From assembly GCA_014773175.1 (NCBI GenBank), contig VXCM01001275.1:61535-125534 (forward strand): 64,000 nucleotides of DNA, written 5' to 3'. The translations under genes were made by a program, and so were the position numbers. Below are positions 37,641 to 50,925 of the stretch, piece by piece (within the stretch, counting starts at the first letter, position 1; each line of letters begins with the position of its first letter). The notes beneath the pieces are model-generated. The model was not told where the DNA came from, did no database searches, and worked only from the letters and a program-made list of their open reading frames with translations. Source of the stretch: Lucifuga dentata. Its lineage: Eukaryota; Chordata; Actinopteri; Ophidiiformes; Bythitidae.

Positions 37641-38675
37641 TTTGGTTAGTAGGAGTACTTTATTGAAATTTGACTTACTTTTACAACTACATTTCAGAGG
37701 GAAATATTGTCTTTTTCACTCCATGTTTAATTGACAGCTTTAATCAGTTTTAGATTTTACATTTAAAGGACCATACCGGCTATTTTGCATGTTTGAGCCT
37801 AATATATTCAATTTTCATACACGTAATGTTACTGACAATCATTTCCCAAAGCATACTACTGGAACGGTGAATTAAAAAATTTTTTCCTACCTTCCAGACC
37901 ACCAATGGTTTCATTTCATTCTGGAATGCTATTAAAATCAACTTGATACTTGAAATGTTCTTGGGATATCCATCATTGCGAACAAGACCTGTATTTGTTT
38001 TTTTTTTTAGAAGTTACATAATTTTAGCTTTTAAGTGCAATTAAAAAAAGCGAAGTGAATGTATGTCTCCACTGGGGAATATAGTCCCAAAAGAAGACCT
38101 ACGTTTTTCGAAAAATTTAAACGACCATGCCTTCATAAGGCTGCGTAACAATTAGCAGGCAAAATTGAATTTTAAGGTGGGTGTATCGCTTGAATATTTG
38201 ATTTTGAAAGATTAAAAAGAAAGTTTGCAAAATATCAGGAAAACTGAAATACAGTTTTATCCTTTGGGAAATGGTTGTCAGTAATGTAACATGTATGAAA
38301 ATTGAATATATTAGACAAAATGGCCAGTACGGTCCTTTAACATGAAGTAATTATGGCTTTTTAAAAAAAAAATTTTTTTTATTATAAATCTTATATTTTC
38401 AAATATTGACTTAGAGGAACTCTAAAAACTCTTAAGTTTTTTTTCATTCTTTGACACAGATGTTGGACATTAAAGACTTCTATGGGTTTTACGCACCTCT
38501 AGAGAAGCATTTGAATAATTATGTGATCATTATGTATTTTATGTATTATGTATCATTCAGAAAAGGTCCATTCTTCAAAATGAGTATTCTGTACTTTTAA
38601 TACTTGAACATGTTTTACTGCAAATAGAGCAAATTGTTTACGTTTGCTTACTTAAAGCGTACGTCTTCCACTGCT
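37641..38675. repeat. Older teleost repeat split by TTAA copy E
   Basis: The left part (37641-37762) contains ACTTTTACAACTACATTTCA, then GAGGGAAATATTGTC, then TTGACAGCTTTAATCAG. The right part (about 38545-38675) contains GGTCCATTCTTCAAAATGAG, TGTACTTTTAATACTTG and CGTCTTCCACTGC. Together these resemble a common fish repeat with 'GAGGGAAATATTGTACTTTTTACTCC' and 'CTTCCACCACTG' elements, recalled from memory. TTAA copy E lies between the two parts. Confidence 0.45.
37763..38340 (+). mobile_element. TTAA-type MITE, copy E (best preserved)
   Basis: TTAA at 37763-37766, then AGGACCATACCGGC; at the right, CCAGTACGGTCCT then TTAA at 38337-38340. The TIRs pair over about 80 bp: left ATATATTCAATTTTCATACA and CTGACAATCATTTCCCAAA, against the reverse complement of AAATGGTTGTCAGTAATG and TGTATGAAAATTGAATATAT on the right. 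The interior is AT-rich with no open frame. With five complete copies sharing TTAA at both edges and unrelated flanking bases beyond it, TTAA is the target site and the element proper begins at AGGACC. Confidence 0.82.
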
Positions 38676-38875
38676 TAAATACACAGATTTACTGTGCATC
38701 TCGAAAACATCAGAATTAAGCACCGGTTCTATTTTATAGCACATTTCATACAGAATATATCTCTTGATTATGTTGTCTGTCTGTCTTTCTTTATCCATTT
38801 CTCTGTTTTTTTTTTCATCACGCATCCATTCATACACCATCCTCTCCTCTCCTTTGTTCCATTGCTCCGATGTTA
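38676..38875. other. Non-coding, pyrimidine-rich approach to 38876
   Basis: Pyrimidine-rich on the plus strand (38775-38870), ending in GATGTTAG, which could serve as a splice acceptor for the segment that follows. Confidence 0.3.
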
Positions 38876-39081
38876 GGAATCAGGGTCGCACTCTGGTGGC
38901 TGGACTCTGGGGAGCTGCTGGTCTACCTGTAGACAGCCACATCAGATCTTATTCCCTGCACAGGAACACAATCATACAGCAAGAGGGAGAGCCAGCTCTG
39001 TCTGTGGAATACCGATGCAGGAATGGGACATCTGCAAGACAAGCTCAGAGCAGTTCAGGGAACATGGAGGCTAGTCGATGA
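38876..39081 (+). CDS. Possible 3' coding exon, unrecognised (doubtful)
   Basis: After the pyrimidine tract and the AG at 38874-38875, one frame stays open to a TGA at 39079-39081. It translates to a segment including RTLVAGLWGAAGLPVD, SHIRSYSLHRNTIIQQ and SARQAQSSSGNMEASR. Base composition is more GC-balanced than the flanks. No domain is recognised, and there is no clear polyadenylation signal nearby. A second overlapping frame (39023-39304), with a leucine-rich, coiled-coil-like start, is also open but is closed upstream by TAG at 38930. Both cannot be coding, and both may be chance. Confidence 0.15.
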
Positions 39082-42000
39082 ATTCTTAAGATGCAGTCTG
39101 CAGGACTTAGTGCTGCTCCTAGAAGGATTGAAAGAAAAGTTGGGGATTCTGGAGGACGCTTGCAGTCCGTGGGAGGCTGCACGTTGCCTTTGGGAAAAGG
39201 TTAAAGGGGAATTGTGTTTTGAATGTCCTGAAGAATTGTGTTCTGAAAAATTTCAATTTTATTGTTTTAGTTATAAAACGTTTGGAGTCATGACCTTTTG
39301 CTAGATATCTTATAGTAAACATAGCACGAAAAACTTTCGAATTCGATCCCAATTTAAATATGAGCTCACTCTTGTGTTTACAGACATCGATGCAAACAAA
39401 CCTCTTTACAGCAACCAAACACATTAAGAAAGGTCAGTGTTTTCATTTTTTACATGTTTTCACTGGAAGTTACACTTTATACACTAAAGAGAACAAACCA
39501 GTGTAACTTTATTTTCACAGACTTCATGCCCCCAAACACCCAAAAGTTGTTTTCCTGCTCTGAGAGGACACTTATCACTGCAGTTTGTCATCGTTTGAAG
39601 TCCACAAGTTTAGTGATAAACAACCTTGTAATTATGTGCTGGAGTTTCTCAAAGAAAGTAAAAAAAAAACTTTAAGCAGTAATTCTTTGGATTGCTGTGA
39701 AAAACTACTTTAAATGTAAAGCACTAGGTTTGGTTGCTGTCTTTTTAGCAGCCATTGAAAACTTTTCAAGCAAATTTCAATCGACTTTTTTGATCGCAGA
39801 TAAAAGTTGATGGGGGTGTGATGGACAGTTTCCTATCCATGGATTCTGAATGCTGACTTTTTATTCAACCGAATTTGTACATTTACTTTAAAATCCTTCT
39901 GTACGGTGTCCGCTATTGCCTAAAGCATTGAAAAGTAGGCTAGTGGCCGGAAAGGGGCGAATTGAGATCCCAGACCATCTGTTTGACTGAGAAAGGAAAG
40001 TGAATGTGAAACACTCTCTCCTCTGTCAGCGGCTGACATCAATAACCTCTGTTTGCTCCTGAGGAGCTGCAGAGGCCGGCAGCAGAAGAGCAGTTGTACT
40101 TCAAAAACTTAGCATGTATAACAGTCCAAGTGAGAATCAGGTTAAAGCTGAAAAAAATATGTCAGGCTGGCACGTCTTCCCTGAATAAATAAACATCTAA
40201 AAGTACTTTAAAAACCAAAAAACACACAAAAAAATGTGTATTATTCCACAAGGATTTCTCCACTTTCTGCAGAAGAAAGTCGGGCTGTTTATGTCTCTCA
40301 CTTCTGGTTATTGAATAGTTTATGCAGATTATTGGGCAGTCAAAACACTGCAAGCCATTTTAGGTGAATTACAGTATTATTCTCATCTAAATGATGGCTT
40401 AAAACACTAATCATGCATGCTAATTCCTGGCTTCATGTGCCTATGGATTAGAGGCCCGTGTAATGTACAGTGAATCTCACATACACGCCTCTGAAAATCT
40501 GCCTAGAAGCATTTCTCATCATCAAAAATTTTTCCCTCTAATTATGTCTCCTGAGAGAAGCTCAACTCCCACTTGAGACGAGTTCGTCTGTGTGATATTT
40601 CAGGTTCACATTCATGCAGAATACAAATGCAGAAGACATGCCCTTGATCACGCTCTCAGCTATTGCCTTTATATCCAGACACATTGATTGGAATTGATGG
40701 ACGCTTTTGCATATTATGTTGATGGTAATAGAATTTAATCCCACCACTGGCAGAATATATTTATCTTCCTATTCCCTCTTATGTCAGTGATAATCAATTC
40801 TGCCTCCATCCCTATACAGTTACATTCAATAACCATTAAACTTGTTAAAGTTTCTATATTTATATATTTACGAGCATTTTCCAAGACTGTGGCACCATTC
40901 AAACATAAACAATGATTCAAATATAAAAGACTGCAGCTATTCTTCTTTTAATCAGTGTTCATTCTTTTGTGATTTGCTGAAATGTTATCTCATAATTATT
41001 GGAAAAACAGAAAAAATCATGAAGAGAGAAGGAAATTGGGGTCATACAGATCTGATAGAATATACAGGGGACCGAAAGGCAAGGACTGCTTTTGGCTTCA
41101 ACCAGCAGATTTTCCTCTGAGACCTCTGATTGTTCTGTTTTTCTCAAAGAATTTGACCATGATGGTATTTTCTCTCGTATTTTGATCATATCTTAAAATG
41201 TGCCAATTATCTACATACTGACCAAGAAGCATTTAACACTGTAGTTATTGAGTATGCTGTTACATTTTTCAGCCTATAATCTGTATGATTTGAGAAAGGG
41301 CCTTTCAGTTAGTTCCTGTTTTACACATGAATGGCATCAAAATCTTGTAATTGTTAAGAGTTTTACGCATTTGTGACAATTCTTTTGATCTGCATTATCT
41401 TCACTAGTGAGTAATACTGTATTTGGCATTAAGTTTGCATATTTAGACAGATGCATACAGAACTTGTTTTTCTTTTGTGTAGCTCCTAATAATTCAAATT
41501 ACCTCAATACATTCCATGAGATGTGTGTGTATACAGAGTTCCTAAATTTAAATTCATCAAGCTTGAAATCTCTGAAGTCACGATACAGAGTCAGAGAAGA
41601 ACGTATTGTCTTTCACTAATGCATGTATATTTGACATTTTCAGCAGTTTGCATATGCCTCACCACCAGGACACGTTCTGCAGTCTATCTAAAAAAATCTG
41701 AATTTTTTTTGTATGTGTGGTATATTTTTAAATTCTTTTTTATTTGATCACGTTTAGTATCTCATCTTCTTTGATGATAAGTAAAATATTCCATTTGATA
41801 TGGCACGTATATCCACCATAGCTTCAAAATGGCATGTATATGAGAAGACTCATCAAAGATTCTCTCAGAGTCGTTGTGACAGTACTCTTAATCTCCTGCT
41901 TTGCCTTTTGTCGGTGAAGCTGTTAATGGGTGGAACAAAACACTCTGTCTTTTCCTCAGGATATTGCTGCTTGTAGAGCTAATCAGGTTGGAAATTATGG

Positions 42001-42783
42001 TGTGTGTATGTGTGTGCGCGCATAGACAAAATCCACACAAGGACATACCCTTATCTCCAGTCCTTATTCAACCTCATCCTAACAACACATTAACCTTTTG
42101 TCTTTCACTTGTACATAAACCTTTCAAGGGCATATATCCAAATATAACATGTGCTTAATATGCTTATGGTTTTAAGTTTTTTTTTTTTTTTNTTTTTTTT
42201 TTTTTTTGCCACAAAAGCATCAAATTAATCGTGTACATTTCTTAAGAGTAGCCACCGCTCTTGCTGTAGCATAATGTCTCTTGTGGTTTTCCCAGATATT
42301 CCTTGTGGCGTGTGATGTTAACACGCATCATAAGCCGGTCCCTTGTGACCACGCTGCATCAGTTTATAGGAATTATATAAGCATTCTGCATATCATGGAG
42401 GTCGTTTGTGCAATTCTCAGCAGGAGGCCACATCAACAGACTGAATGCAATTTAAACAGGCAATTTAAACATGCTTCCATTTGTCACATTGTCCAGCCTT
42501 CTTACTCTGAATAAAAAAAAAAAAGCAGGTGCTACAGCTTTCAGATTTTACATTTGAATGTGTATGTTAAATTACTCCACTTTCCATTGCAAGCATATTT
42601 TAGTGCAATCCCTAAAGAGACACTAGATGGCAGTGTTTCTGATGTGAGGATACCACCAACAAAATGTGAATCTTTGGGGCACTAGGAGCAAATAAAATTT
42701 GCCAAATAGGAACTTATTGTTGTCGTTGAGGCTCTGGATTGGCATGTCAGAAACAACACCATCTAGAGTCCTTTGGGGCTGAC
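39082..42783. other. Non-coding stretch with poly-T/N junction
   Basis: Poly-T at 42177-42207 with N at 42192. No gene is supported in about 3.7 kb. Confidence 0.5.
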
Positions 42784-43354
42784 TTAAAGGACCATACCAG
42801 CGATTTTGCATGTTAAACTCAATAAATCCTGCTTGCATACAGATTACATTACTGACAGTTTCCAAAAGATGAAACCATATTTTAGAGTTCATGTTATTTT
42901 GCCAGTCCCCATATCTTTCAAAATCTAATGTGCAGGTGATACATACCTTAAAATTCAATGTTTCACCTGCTAACACATGTCCAAATGTAGAAGGGATGGT
43001 CATTTTTAATTTCTCCTGGGACTATACAGTATTCCCTGGCAGAGACATGCATTGTCTTCCATTCAGCTCCATGTTAGACCAGTTAAATAAAATTACTTCA
43101 ACAAAAAACTCAATAGACGTTATGTTCGCTGTGATGGATTACTTATCTCAAGTGTTTTTCAAGTCTCTACAAGTTGAGTTTAATATTGTAGTGAAATGAA
43201 CTGAAACCAATGGCAGTCTGGAAGGTAGGAAAAACAATTTGAAAATGTACCTCTGCAATAGCCTATTTTAGGAAATGATTGTCAGTAATGTAACATGTAT
43301 GCAGGTTGTATATATTGGGCTCAAACATGCAAAATGGCCGATCTGGTCTTTTAA
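42784..43354 (-). mobile_element. TTAA-type MITE, copy F (inverted)
   Basis: TTAA at 42784-42787 then AGGACCATACCAGCGATT; at the right, CCGATCTGGTCTT then TTAA at 43351-43354. Block order is the reverse of copy E: the ATCTTTCAAAATCTAATG and GTTTCACCTGCTAACACATG blocks come first, then CTGGCAGAGACATGC, and lastly GGCAGTCTGGAAGGTAGG. No coding capacity. Confidence 0.8.
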
Positions 43355-43846
43355 TGCACACAAAGTTGAGCGGTGCTTTGTGGCTGAGAATTTTGGAATA
43401 TTTGAAGAAGTTTTGGTGGTTGCTGATACAGGCCTCAGGCTGTCAAACTGCAGCTAAACATCATAGGGACAGAAGCTTCTTCTCTGTCTTTGTGGTGGTC
43501 TTTTGGTCTTCTTCTTCTTCATTATCACTAACAGCTGCCAGTCACTCTTCAAAAGAATCTTCAAACAGCTGCTGCCTGTGGGGATACTATTTTAAGACTC
43601 TTTGTATCACTGGGGAAAGAACATCTCTTTCAAGCTGATGCACATTTATAGTCCCCTCCACCGACTCTTGTGAGAATGAGCGAGACTGACTGGGGACATT
43701 TCCCAGAGCGCCATCCGATGTCAGATGCGTGTATGCTAAGTGAGAACACCTTGGCAAGTTGACATGGGTCATTTTCCAGTGTCTGAGTCAGCGATATGGG
43801 CCCTTTTCCCCCTCTTTCACTCTCTCCTGTCCGTTCTCCTTCTCAG
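43355..43846. other. Non-coding, ends in strong polypyrimidine tract
   Basis: No gene is supported. Positions 43803-43846 are almost pure pyrimidine and end CTTCTCAG, a near-ideal splice acceptor context. Confidence 0.4.
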
Positions 43847-43889
43847 TCTCTACTTTTCCAACTTACCCTTAAGGAAACAGATTGCCAAA
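43847..43889 (+). CDS. Possible 43-bp microexon
   Basis: The segment lies between a long pyrimidine tract ending TTCTCCTTCTCAG and a good donor, CCAAA|GTAAGA. Two of three frames are open: one gives LYFSNLPLRKQIAK and one gives SLLFQLTLKETDCQ. The length is not a multiple of three, so inclusion would shift the frame. Only splice-site quality supports this; the peptide is too short to identify, and such acceptor-donor pairs do arise by chance in tens of kilobases. Confidence 0.2.
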
Positions 43890-46800
43890 GTAAGAATTAT
43901 GTTGATTTTTTTTTCCTCTATCAAAGCCTTTGTTGTAAGAAGTTGTTTTTGTGCGAGACAAACCGCAGAGAATATATGTGTTGAGGTTTGTAGAAAAGGT
44001 GATTCAAAACTCATCCAGACTACTATTATGTCTGGACTATGGTGTTAAATTAGAATGAACCATAAATTTGACAGTATCTTTTTTGCTTAATTTGAACAAA
44101 AATTATTGGCTTGAGAGTGGGAAAACAAGAAGGGAAAGAGTCAAGGGTGGATAACCTTTGTTTCCTTTGATATAAAAACAAAGGAAAAACTAGAATTCAG
44201 TATTTCTGGCATTTACTGTTAAATAGTATATAATGTTTGATGTGAAAATTATCTAACAAGCTGAAAATAACCCATTTAAATGTCATTGTGTTTTAGAAAG
44301 GAAACAATGAGAGGTGTGACATGATAGCGCAGGATTTGAAAGGCTCACTGAAACGGTGTTGGCTGCATGGAACATGATTTCTCTGCGAATAGAGCTATTA
44401 GCGCGGCAGCAGGCATATTACTTTCAGGTGCTACCCGCAAATGAATTAATTAGCTACACTTGCCTACAGGTTTATTTCCCGTTGAACCACTCTCATAATT
44501 CACTCCTTAGAAAATCATATGACACACACCTTGGCATCATATGCATCTGCAAATACTTGCCAGATCTGTAATCAGCGAGATGGCATGGCTGTAATGAAAC
44601 AAACTGTTGGCATTGATGGCAACAATTAACATTACTGTGTTCTAAAATTCTCCTACATCTCTTTATTTACTCATTTATTTTGAACTAACAATTATTCATA
44701 TTAATTTAAACTAAATACTGTATCTGCTAATGGAACCACTAATTGAGCAATACTGATTTTCCATAAACAAATCTTCGGATCATCTGATGAAATTCCTAGT
44801 ATTCCCAAATTGATGCTTTACCTCACTTCTTATTTAACATTTTTACCTTCTACTGAGTGTTAAATGTATCACACCACAGAGGATATTGAACCTGTATCAC
44901 CTGTTGGGCTCCATTTTCTTGAATTAAGGCAATAGCACAGGTGCTGGCACACATTCAATACACCGGCACACTTTGGTACAGTTGTAAAAGTGGAGAATTG
45001 GGAGGAATGAATTATCAGAAGGTGCAGTGAGGGCTGGCGCCAGTCATGGCCAATCAAATCAGCTCCTCTCATTCCCTTTAAAAGCAGTGTGCTCCTTTCT
45101 ACAATGCACTGATAAGTTTGTAATAGATGAGGAGAGTTCAGACTGGTTGAACCCACAAAGAGGTTATAATAAGAAGAAATTGATGTTTTTATCCAGGAGG
45201 TGCAGAGTTGAAATGGATCTCCGAATCTGCTTTCAGTTCTCTTTATTCCATTAAATAGTATACTGATGTACAGTCAATAACAATAGCAAACATTATATAA
45301 ATGTGTTCATGTTTCTCAATTATTATGCAAGCCATCAGAACTGGCCTTGATGTTGGGATTGTTCACTGCCTCTCATCCTCATCTGGATAACACATGCAGA
45401 TAACACATCCAAATCCTTTTATTCCATGAACAATCAGAGTCATTTGTTTATCTCCAGGGCTGAGTTATATCTAACAATCACTCAGCACAGAACATAGTGC
45501 TCCATCTCTCTTTCATCTCGCTCCAGTTTGGCCTTGAGGTACGACCTGAACATGATGCACACACACCCTCGCCTCAATCCAATCCTTTGCACCGGTTGTA
45601 CCCCAAACTACAATATACAGACTTTCCTTTGAACTTCTTCTCTCAGACTTTCCGTTGGTTAGTATTCATGAGGTGACAGCAAGTAGGTAACCAGGCTCCA
45701 AGAGAAGACAACTAATCAGGGAAGGATGATTGTTCCCGCTCACCTTTCGACAATGCAATATTAGGGTCATTAAATGAAGTGCGAATGTAGAATTCAAAGG
45801 AGGTGTGAAATTTGGGAGGCATTTGGCAGTCACAAAGCTCCATTGTTAAAGTACAACCAGAAAAGAATTTGGCTAATGTGTGATATCTCTAATGTGGACA
45901 TATTGGGAGTACAGCGCTAACATTGTTACACCAAAAAGTGAAAATGTCACAGTTGACACACTCCTCCTTAGTAGATCTATAATTCGTCTCAGCAAAGATG
46001 GAATGACAACCAAAGGCAAGACATAGAGGAAGAGAGAGGGAGTGTTTGAAGGAGTGACAGAGAGACAAATTTATGTCAGAACTCTTTGCGGTTCCTTTAA
46101 CGTTAATGCTGGCTGGCTCCTTTGTCAATCAAAGACTCAGTACAAAAGATGACTCATCAATTTGACAGACCAAATGACTCCTCCTCATTCCACATCGACC
46201 TAAATTGCCTCCTCTGCCTTTGCAGTTCAGCATGAACCAAATGACAAGCAGCACACTCAGTGCTTTGCCTCTTTTTCCGACTCATTTCACATTCAGCCAT
46301 GGAAATTAAATCAGGACGGTGGCTTTTTGACATTATTGTACCCTAGTAATGAACATAGCAATTAGATGGTGAAAATTAATTTAGAGGAAGAAGAAAAAAA
46401 AAAAATACCCCATGCAGATTTAGGAGCCTTGAGCAGCTTGTGGTTGTGATGGTATTCCAAGTGCCTGGGTGTGTTATGAAATATGTCACCACTGGGAGGT
46501 GCTCTTTCATGTGATTTTCCTCACACACAGTGGTGGTGGAGTAATGCTGATTGATGTGCAGAGGTTTGGCCATCTCTCAGCTGCTGGTGCTGGTAATTGC
46601 TTCCATCCTCCTCCCAATGTGAAGTAGCACAGTGAGAGAAAGAGAACATGTTTCCACACTCGGCTCTTCCAGCAGGACAGAGCACTTCTGTGAAAACCCC
46701 AGAAACATTCATAGACACATTCAACTGCCATCCAAGCTGGAGTTTGACATTTATGCCCAAACCCGACAGGACCTGACAAGAACTGATGACTTACAGCCAG

Positions 46801-47963
46801 GCCAAACTCAAATTCCCACTTTCTTTGTTGGGTTTGGTTCAGGACCTGATGGGTTTAGAAATAGCCATCGGCTTCCTTGCCCTCAGGTGTGTGAGAATTT
46901 GTGGATAGATAGTTTTTGCTCTTGGAAAATAAAAAACTGAATTTTCCGGCCAATGCCAGGCGTAAATCTCTTTGAATAAAGCAGTTAATGAGGAATTCTT
47001 TTGGCAGCGGAGCAAATACGTGTTTTCATGTGCCCCGCTGACAATTCTGGAGCCTGAGAGGGAGGTGGTGCCTTGTGGAGCAAGAAAAAAAACAACTTCT
47101 ATATGCTTCAGAAAAACTAGTTCACATTTTGCGGCTACATCAGTCAGCCAAGCCTTTCTTAACCTTCCAAACCAGCTCAACTTAACGGTGAGGAAAAATG
47201 CTTTCTTTAGTGCTGCCAATGAATATTTTTGTTATTTAATGTATGGAATGCTGAAATATAGTGATGAATGCCTATTACAAGTTCTCAGAGCCAAAGGAAA
47301 AATCTTTAAATTATTGTTTTATCTAACCAACAGCTAAAAGAAACCTCAGCACTAAATTAACATATCTGCAAAGCTCAAATCAGCAAAATTGATACAATTA
47401 GAGACATGAAGAATCCTAGTGTTTCTACTCAGGAAGGAAGGAGCATCCCTGCTTTCTGATTGTATATTCTAACAAAATGTAGATGTGCAAATCAACATTT
47501 TAGACTAGATTTAGACAGAAATAAGCAGCTGAAAAGGGATTTTAGTTCGAGAATGTATTACACCCTATGAACATCTTGTACTGTGACACATACAGCTGCA
47601 GGAAGAGCTGAAGAATGTTTAGCAAAGGCGACCTTAAAACATTAAGCCTGAGCAGTCAACAAAATGGCAAAATAACTAAATATAGAGACCATTTGGAGTT
47701 CTGTCTTCTTTTGAAAACACCAGGCCAACCAATGAGGAAAGTGGGTGTAGTTTAGGGGTGATCAGACCACAACAGCAGTTGGAAAGAAGCTTTCCAACAT
47801 TGTCTGATGCTAAGAACAGCCCATCGTTTGAAGCATGCAGAAGCCTTAAATCAGGAGTGAGGCAGCAGTTTTTACCTGGGTTTTGATTTACAGAGGACAC
47901 TTTTACTGCTCGGCACTCCGTTGTCATTTCACAGGAATGGCTGCAGATACATAAGAATAGTCC
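43890..47963. other. Non-coding stretch, nothing recognised
   Basis: No gene is supported in about 4 kb. A CCAAT-like GGCCAATCA (45047-45055) followed by TTTAAAAG (45078-45085) is promoter-like in spacing but stands alone. Overlapping open frames on both strands at 46839-47337 have no domain and are taken as chance. Confidence 0.45.
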
Positions 47964-47969
47964 TACACA

Positions 47970-48029
<60 letters not shown>
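47964..48029. repeat. (CA)n microsatellite, about 30 repeats
   Basis: Nearly uninterrupted CA dinucleotides over about 65 bp with one AAC interruption near the start. The minus-strand valine/cysteine frames through it are low complexity. Confidence 0.95.
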
Positions 48030-48030
<1 letters not shown>

Positions 48031-50869
48031 CCCCAGGGTTCCATAAGGGCCCAGGCCAAATGCAGCTGAAAACAATCCAGCACCAAAGTGAAAGAAACAT
48101 GCACAGAATGAGGAGACAAAAGGAAAGGATGAGGAAGAGGATGTGTGGTAACAACAGCAGGAGAGAAATGCTCTTCTCTGCCTGAGAGGAAGAAGAGCAG
48201 GAGGGCATCAAGAGATTTTAACAAAGTGGGCATCTGACTTCATTCCCTCTTTTCTTAGGCTCTTAAAAATTGAACATACACCCAATACATGCAATCCCTC
48301 AGCTTTTCTGAGTAACTCCATATTATGAAATTTGGTTTCCACTCTGCAAAATTGTGTACATTCTTTACAATATGCATATTCACGTATGAGAATAAGGATA
48401 TTTATGAGGATAACTTAAGAAAATGAGGCTCTGCAGTGTGGTGAAACTGTTAAAATCAACCTTTCTTCAATCAGATGTTCCAGATTAATGGCAGAAACTG
48501 TTAGTTTATCCTTCAGCAGGGTGTTTAAATGACTAATAGCTGACCTTTGACCTTAGTAGAGGGGACAGAGCTGAGTAATAGAGTGAAATTAAGACATGAA
48601 GTGTCAGAACGACTAAATTGTAATTTAGCTTACTTCCTTTATTGTACCAAATTATTTTCAATATACTTTGGCCTCATTTTAAACAATGGGATTTTATAAT
48701 TAAATGTAACAGACAGTGCTATATAGTCAATCACCTTGGTCCTGATTATGAAAATGATTCATACTCATTTAAAGCTTTAAATGTGGGTGTTTGCACATAA
48801 AAGCTTTTGAAATGCTAATCTTCCTATTCCATTGAGACAACTGATACTCTGCTACATTTCTAAAGACACAGGAGACTTTTACCTCAGAAAAAATATGAGA
48901 AAAGCTCCAGAAAAATCAATATCTGGCCTGCTGGTGGTGTCTCTGGTTTGTAATGTCAAGTCTAATGTTGTGAAAAGCCGAAAGAATATTACGTAGGTTT
49001 TGCATTTAACGCTTTTACACATAACTGCTAAAAATACATGCAGAGGTTTCGGCAGCGACATAAACCGAGTGAATGCGTAAAGGTGATTTTCCATAACATC
49101 AGAGGAAAAACAGCTCATAGTAAGAAAATTGCTGTCAGCCTCTGCAGCAGCTCGTGAAAGGTGATCACTCTAATCAGCCGTACTGTTTTTCCAAGGTGTC
49201 CTCTGAACAGTGACAATGAGCTTTATGTATGCTATTTCCTCTGACAATGACATTAATTTAATGCTTCTATTCTAACAGCCCCTGTTACGCCATTGTCACT
49301 TCTTTTCAGCATATCTTTGAATAACAGTATGTTCTCCAGCGTTTAGAAAGCAAGTAAAGAAAGAAATGTACCCTGTGGACACTGCTGCAGGTGGTTTCTC
49401 TGTTCACATGTGTCCAACTGCAACATGTCTGAGGCTGCTGCCACAGGAGAATTTGGTGTGTCTGCCTCATCTACAATGGGAGTGTTCTTGTGTAAACTTT
49501 TGAATTGGCAAGTCTAGAAAATAAACTTTTGGTCTTTCATTCTGACGTGCAAAGGTTTCATGGCTGATATTTTAGACGGCTGAAAGACCTGCACAGTGGA
49601 AAGGTTCAAAGAAAAGGTTTCTGTATAAAAGCATGTCTGCTGCTTGTAGCCAGTCGTTCAAAAAGAAGAAAAATACAAAAGCAAGCAGCAAAATGGGACA
49701 GAAATGCAACATGTATCATGAGTGTCTGTGCTTTTAACTATGTTCAAGATTTCATATGGGGATTTTCCAAAGACTTAACTGACACAACAATACCTTTATC
49801 CGCATAATGGCTCTTCTTCCCTCTGTTCCTCTATGTCAGTTTCTCAGCTACCTTCCTGCAGAACAATGCAATCCTGTAATGTGATCACAAGCAGCTCATT
49901 AGGAATTACAATTAACATGAACGTGGGTTCTGGTTTGAACCATGACATCATCTTCTTCAAAGGGGATTTCACAGGGGAAGGTTGGTTGGGTCTCCACCAA
50001 AAATAGCATAACAATAACATTCAGAAAGGATTAGCTGACACCAGGAGGCAATCTGACCCTGATAAAGTGAATTCCGTATACACACAATGGGTCCTCACAC
50101 AAACACACACACAATCACACACTTTGACACTGGGGCGGTGGGTTTTCTAAAGCAGATCCCAAGAGCAAACCTGGCCTTGTGAGACGTTGCGCGACAGGAA
50201 ACGCTCGATCACAGACCTTTCTTTTTCATCTTTCTTCTCCTCTTTTCTTCTTCCCTCCAAATAAACAGTGGCGGTAGGGTAATGAGGCCCCTGGGCGTTC
50301 TAAGGACATGAGATGAGAAGGAGACCTGGCCACACATAACGTATAAAACAAGGAGACATGAGGAGAAGCAAGGGCCCAGCCCCACCTCATTAGGGAACTA
50401 TGAGCGATGGTGGCAACTATTCATTTCCTCTGCTAACGACTACCGGCCTGACACACACACATAAAGACAAACACACACACACACAGCATGGCCAGTGGAC
50501 ACCAGCACACAGAGGACACATTTACACAGTCTGCACGGTCTGTTGCTGTTGAAGATTATAATTTTTTTTTAATGGTTAACAAAGACACGGGGGGGTAAGA
50601 AAGTTAGGAGCTACCCGGAGACCCACAGTGTCATGTTATGATGTAAACTTAACATTAGACTGTATTCCATGATTAATAACATGGTTTTCAGAAGTAGGAC
50701 TTTACTAAAATACTGTGCTGAAGTACTGTTTTGAGGTGCTGGTACTTTACTTTTATCCACAAAGTAACAGTAAACGAGCTGATTCTTAAGATGAGCCTTC
50801 TTTTTCGTACATGTGTTGATGCCTATAAAACACTGACACACGCAGACACATGGCACCCTCACCCCTCTA
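48030..50869. other. Non-coding stretch with short CA runs
   Basis: Short (CA)n at about 50099-50122 and 50450-50485. The segment 50690-50770 has AGTACTGTTTTGAGGTGCTG and TACTTTACTTTTAT, weakly like the fish AAGTACT repeats, but is not called separately. No gene is supported. Confidence 0.45.
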
Positions 50870-50871
50870 CG

Positions 50872-50925
<54 letters not shown>

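Noticed and set aside
39335..39350. TTCGAATTCGATCCC, like a tRNA T-arm
   Set aside because: There is no acceptor stem, D-arm or anticodon arm in the preceding 70 bases.
46839..47337. Long overlapping open frames on both strands
   Set aside because: Neither has a domain or coding-like third positions, and mutual overlap on opposite strands points to a chance absence of stops.
47676..48233. 185-codon minus-strand open frame
   Set aside because: Its centre is the (CA)n microsatellite read as alternating Cys-Val. The flanks have no recognisable domain.
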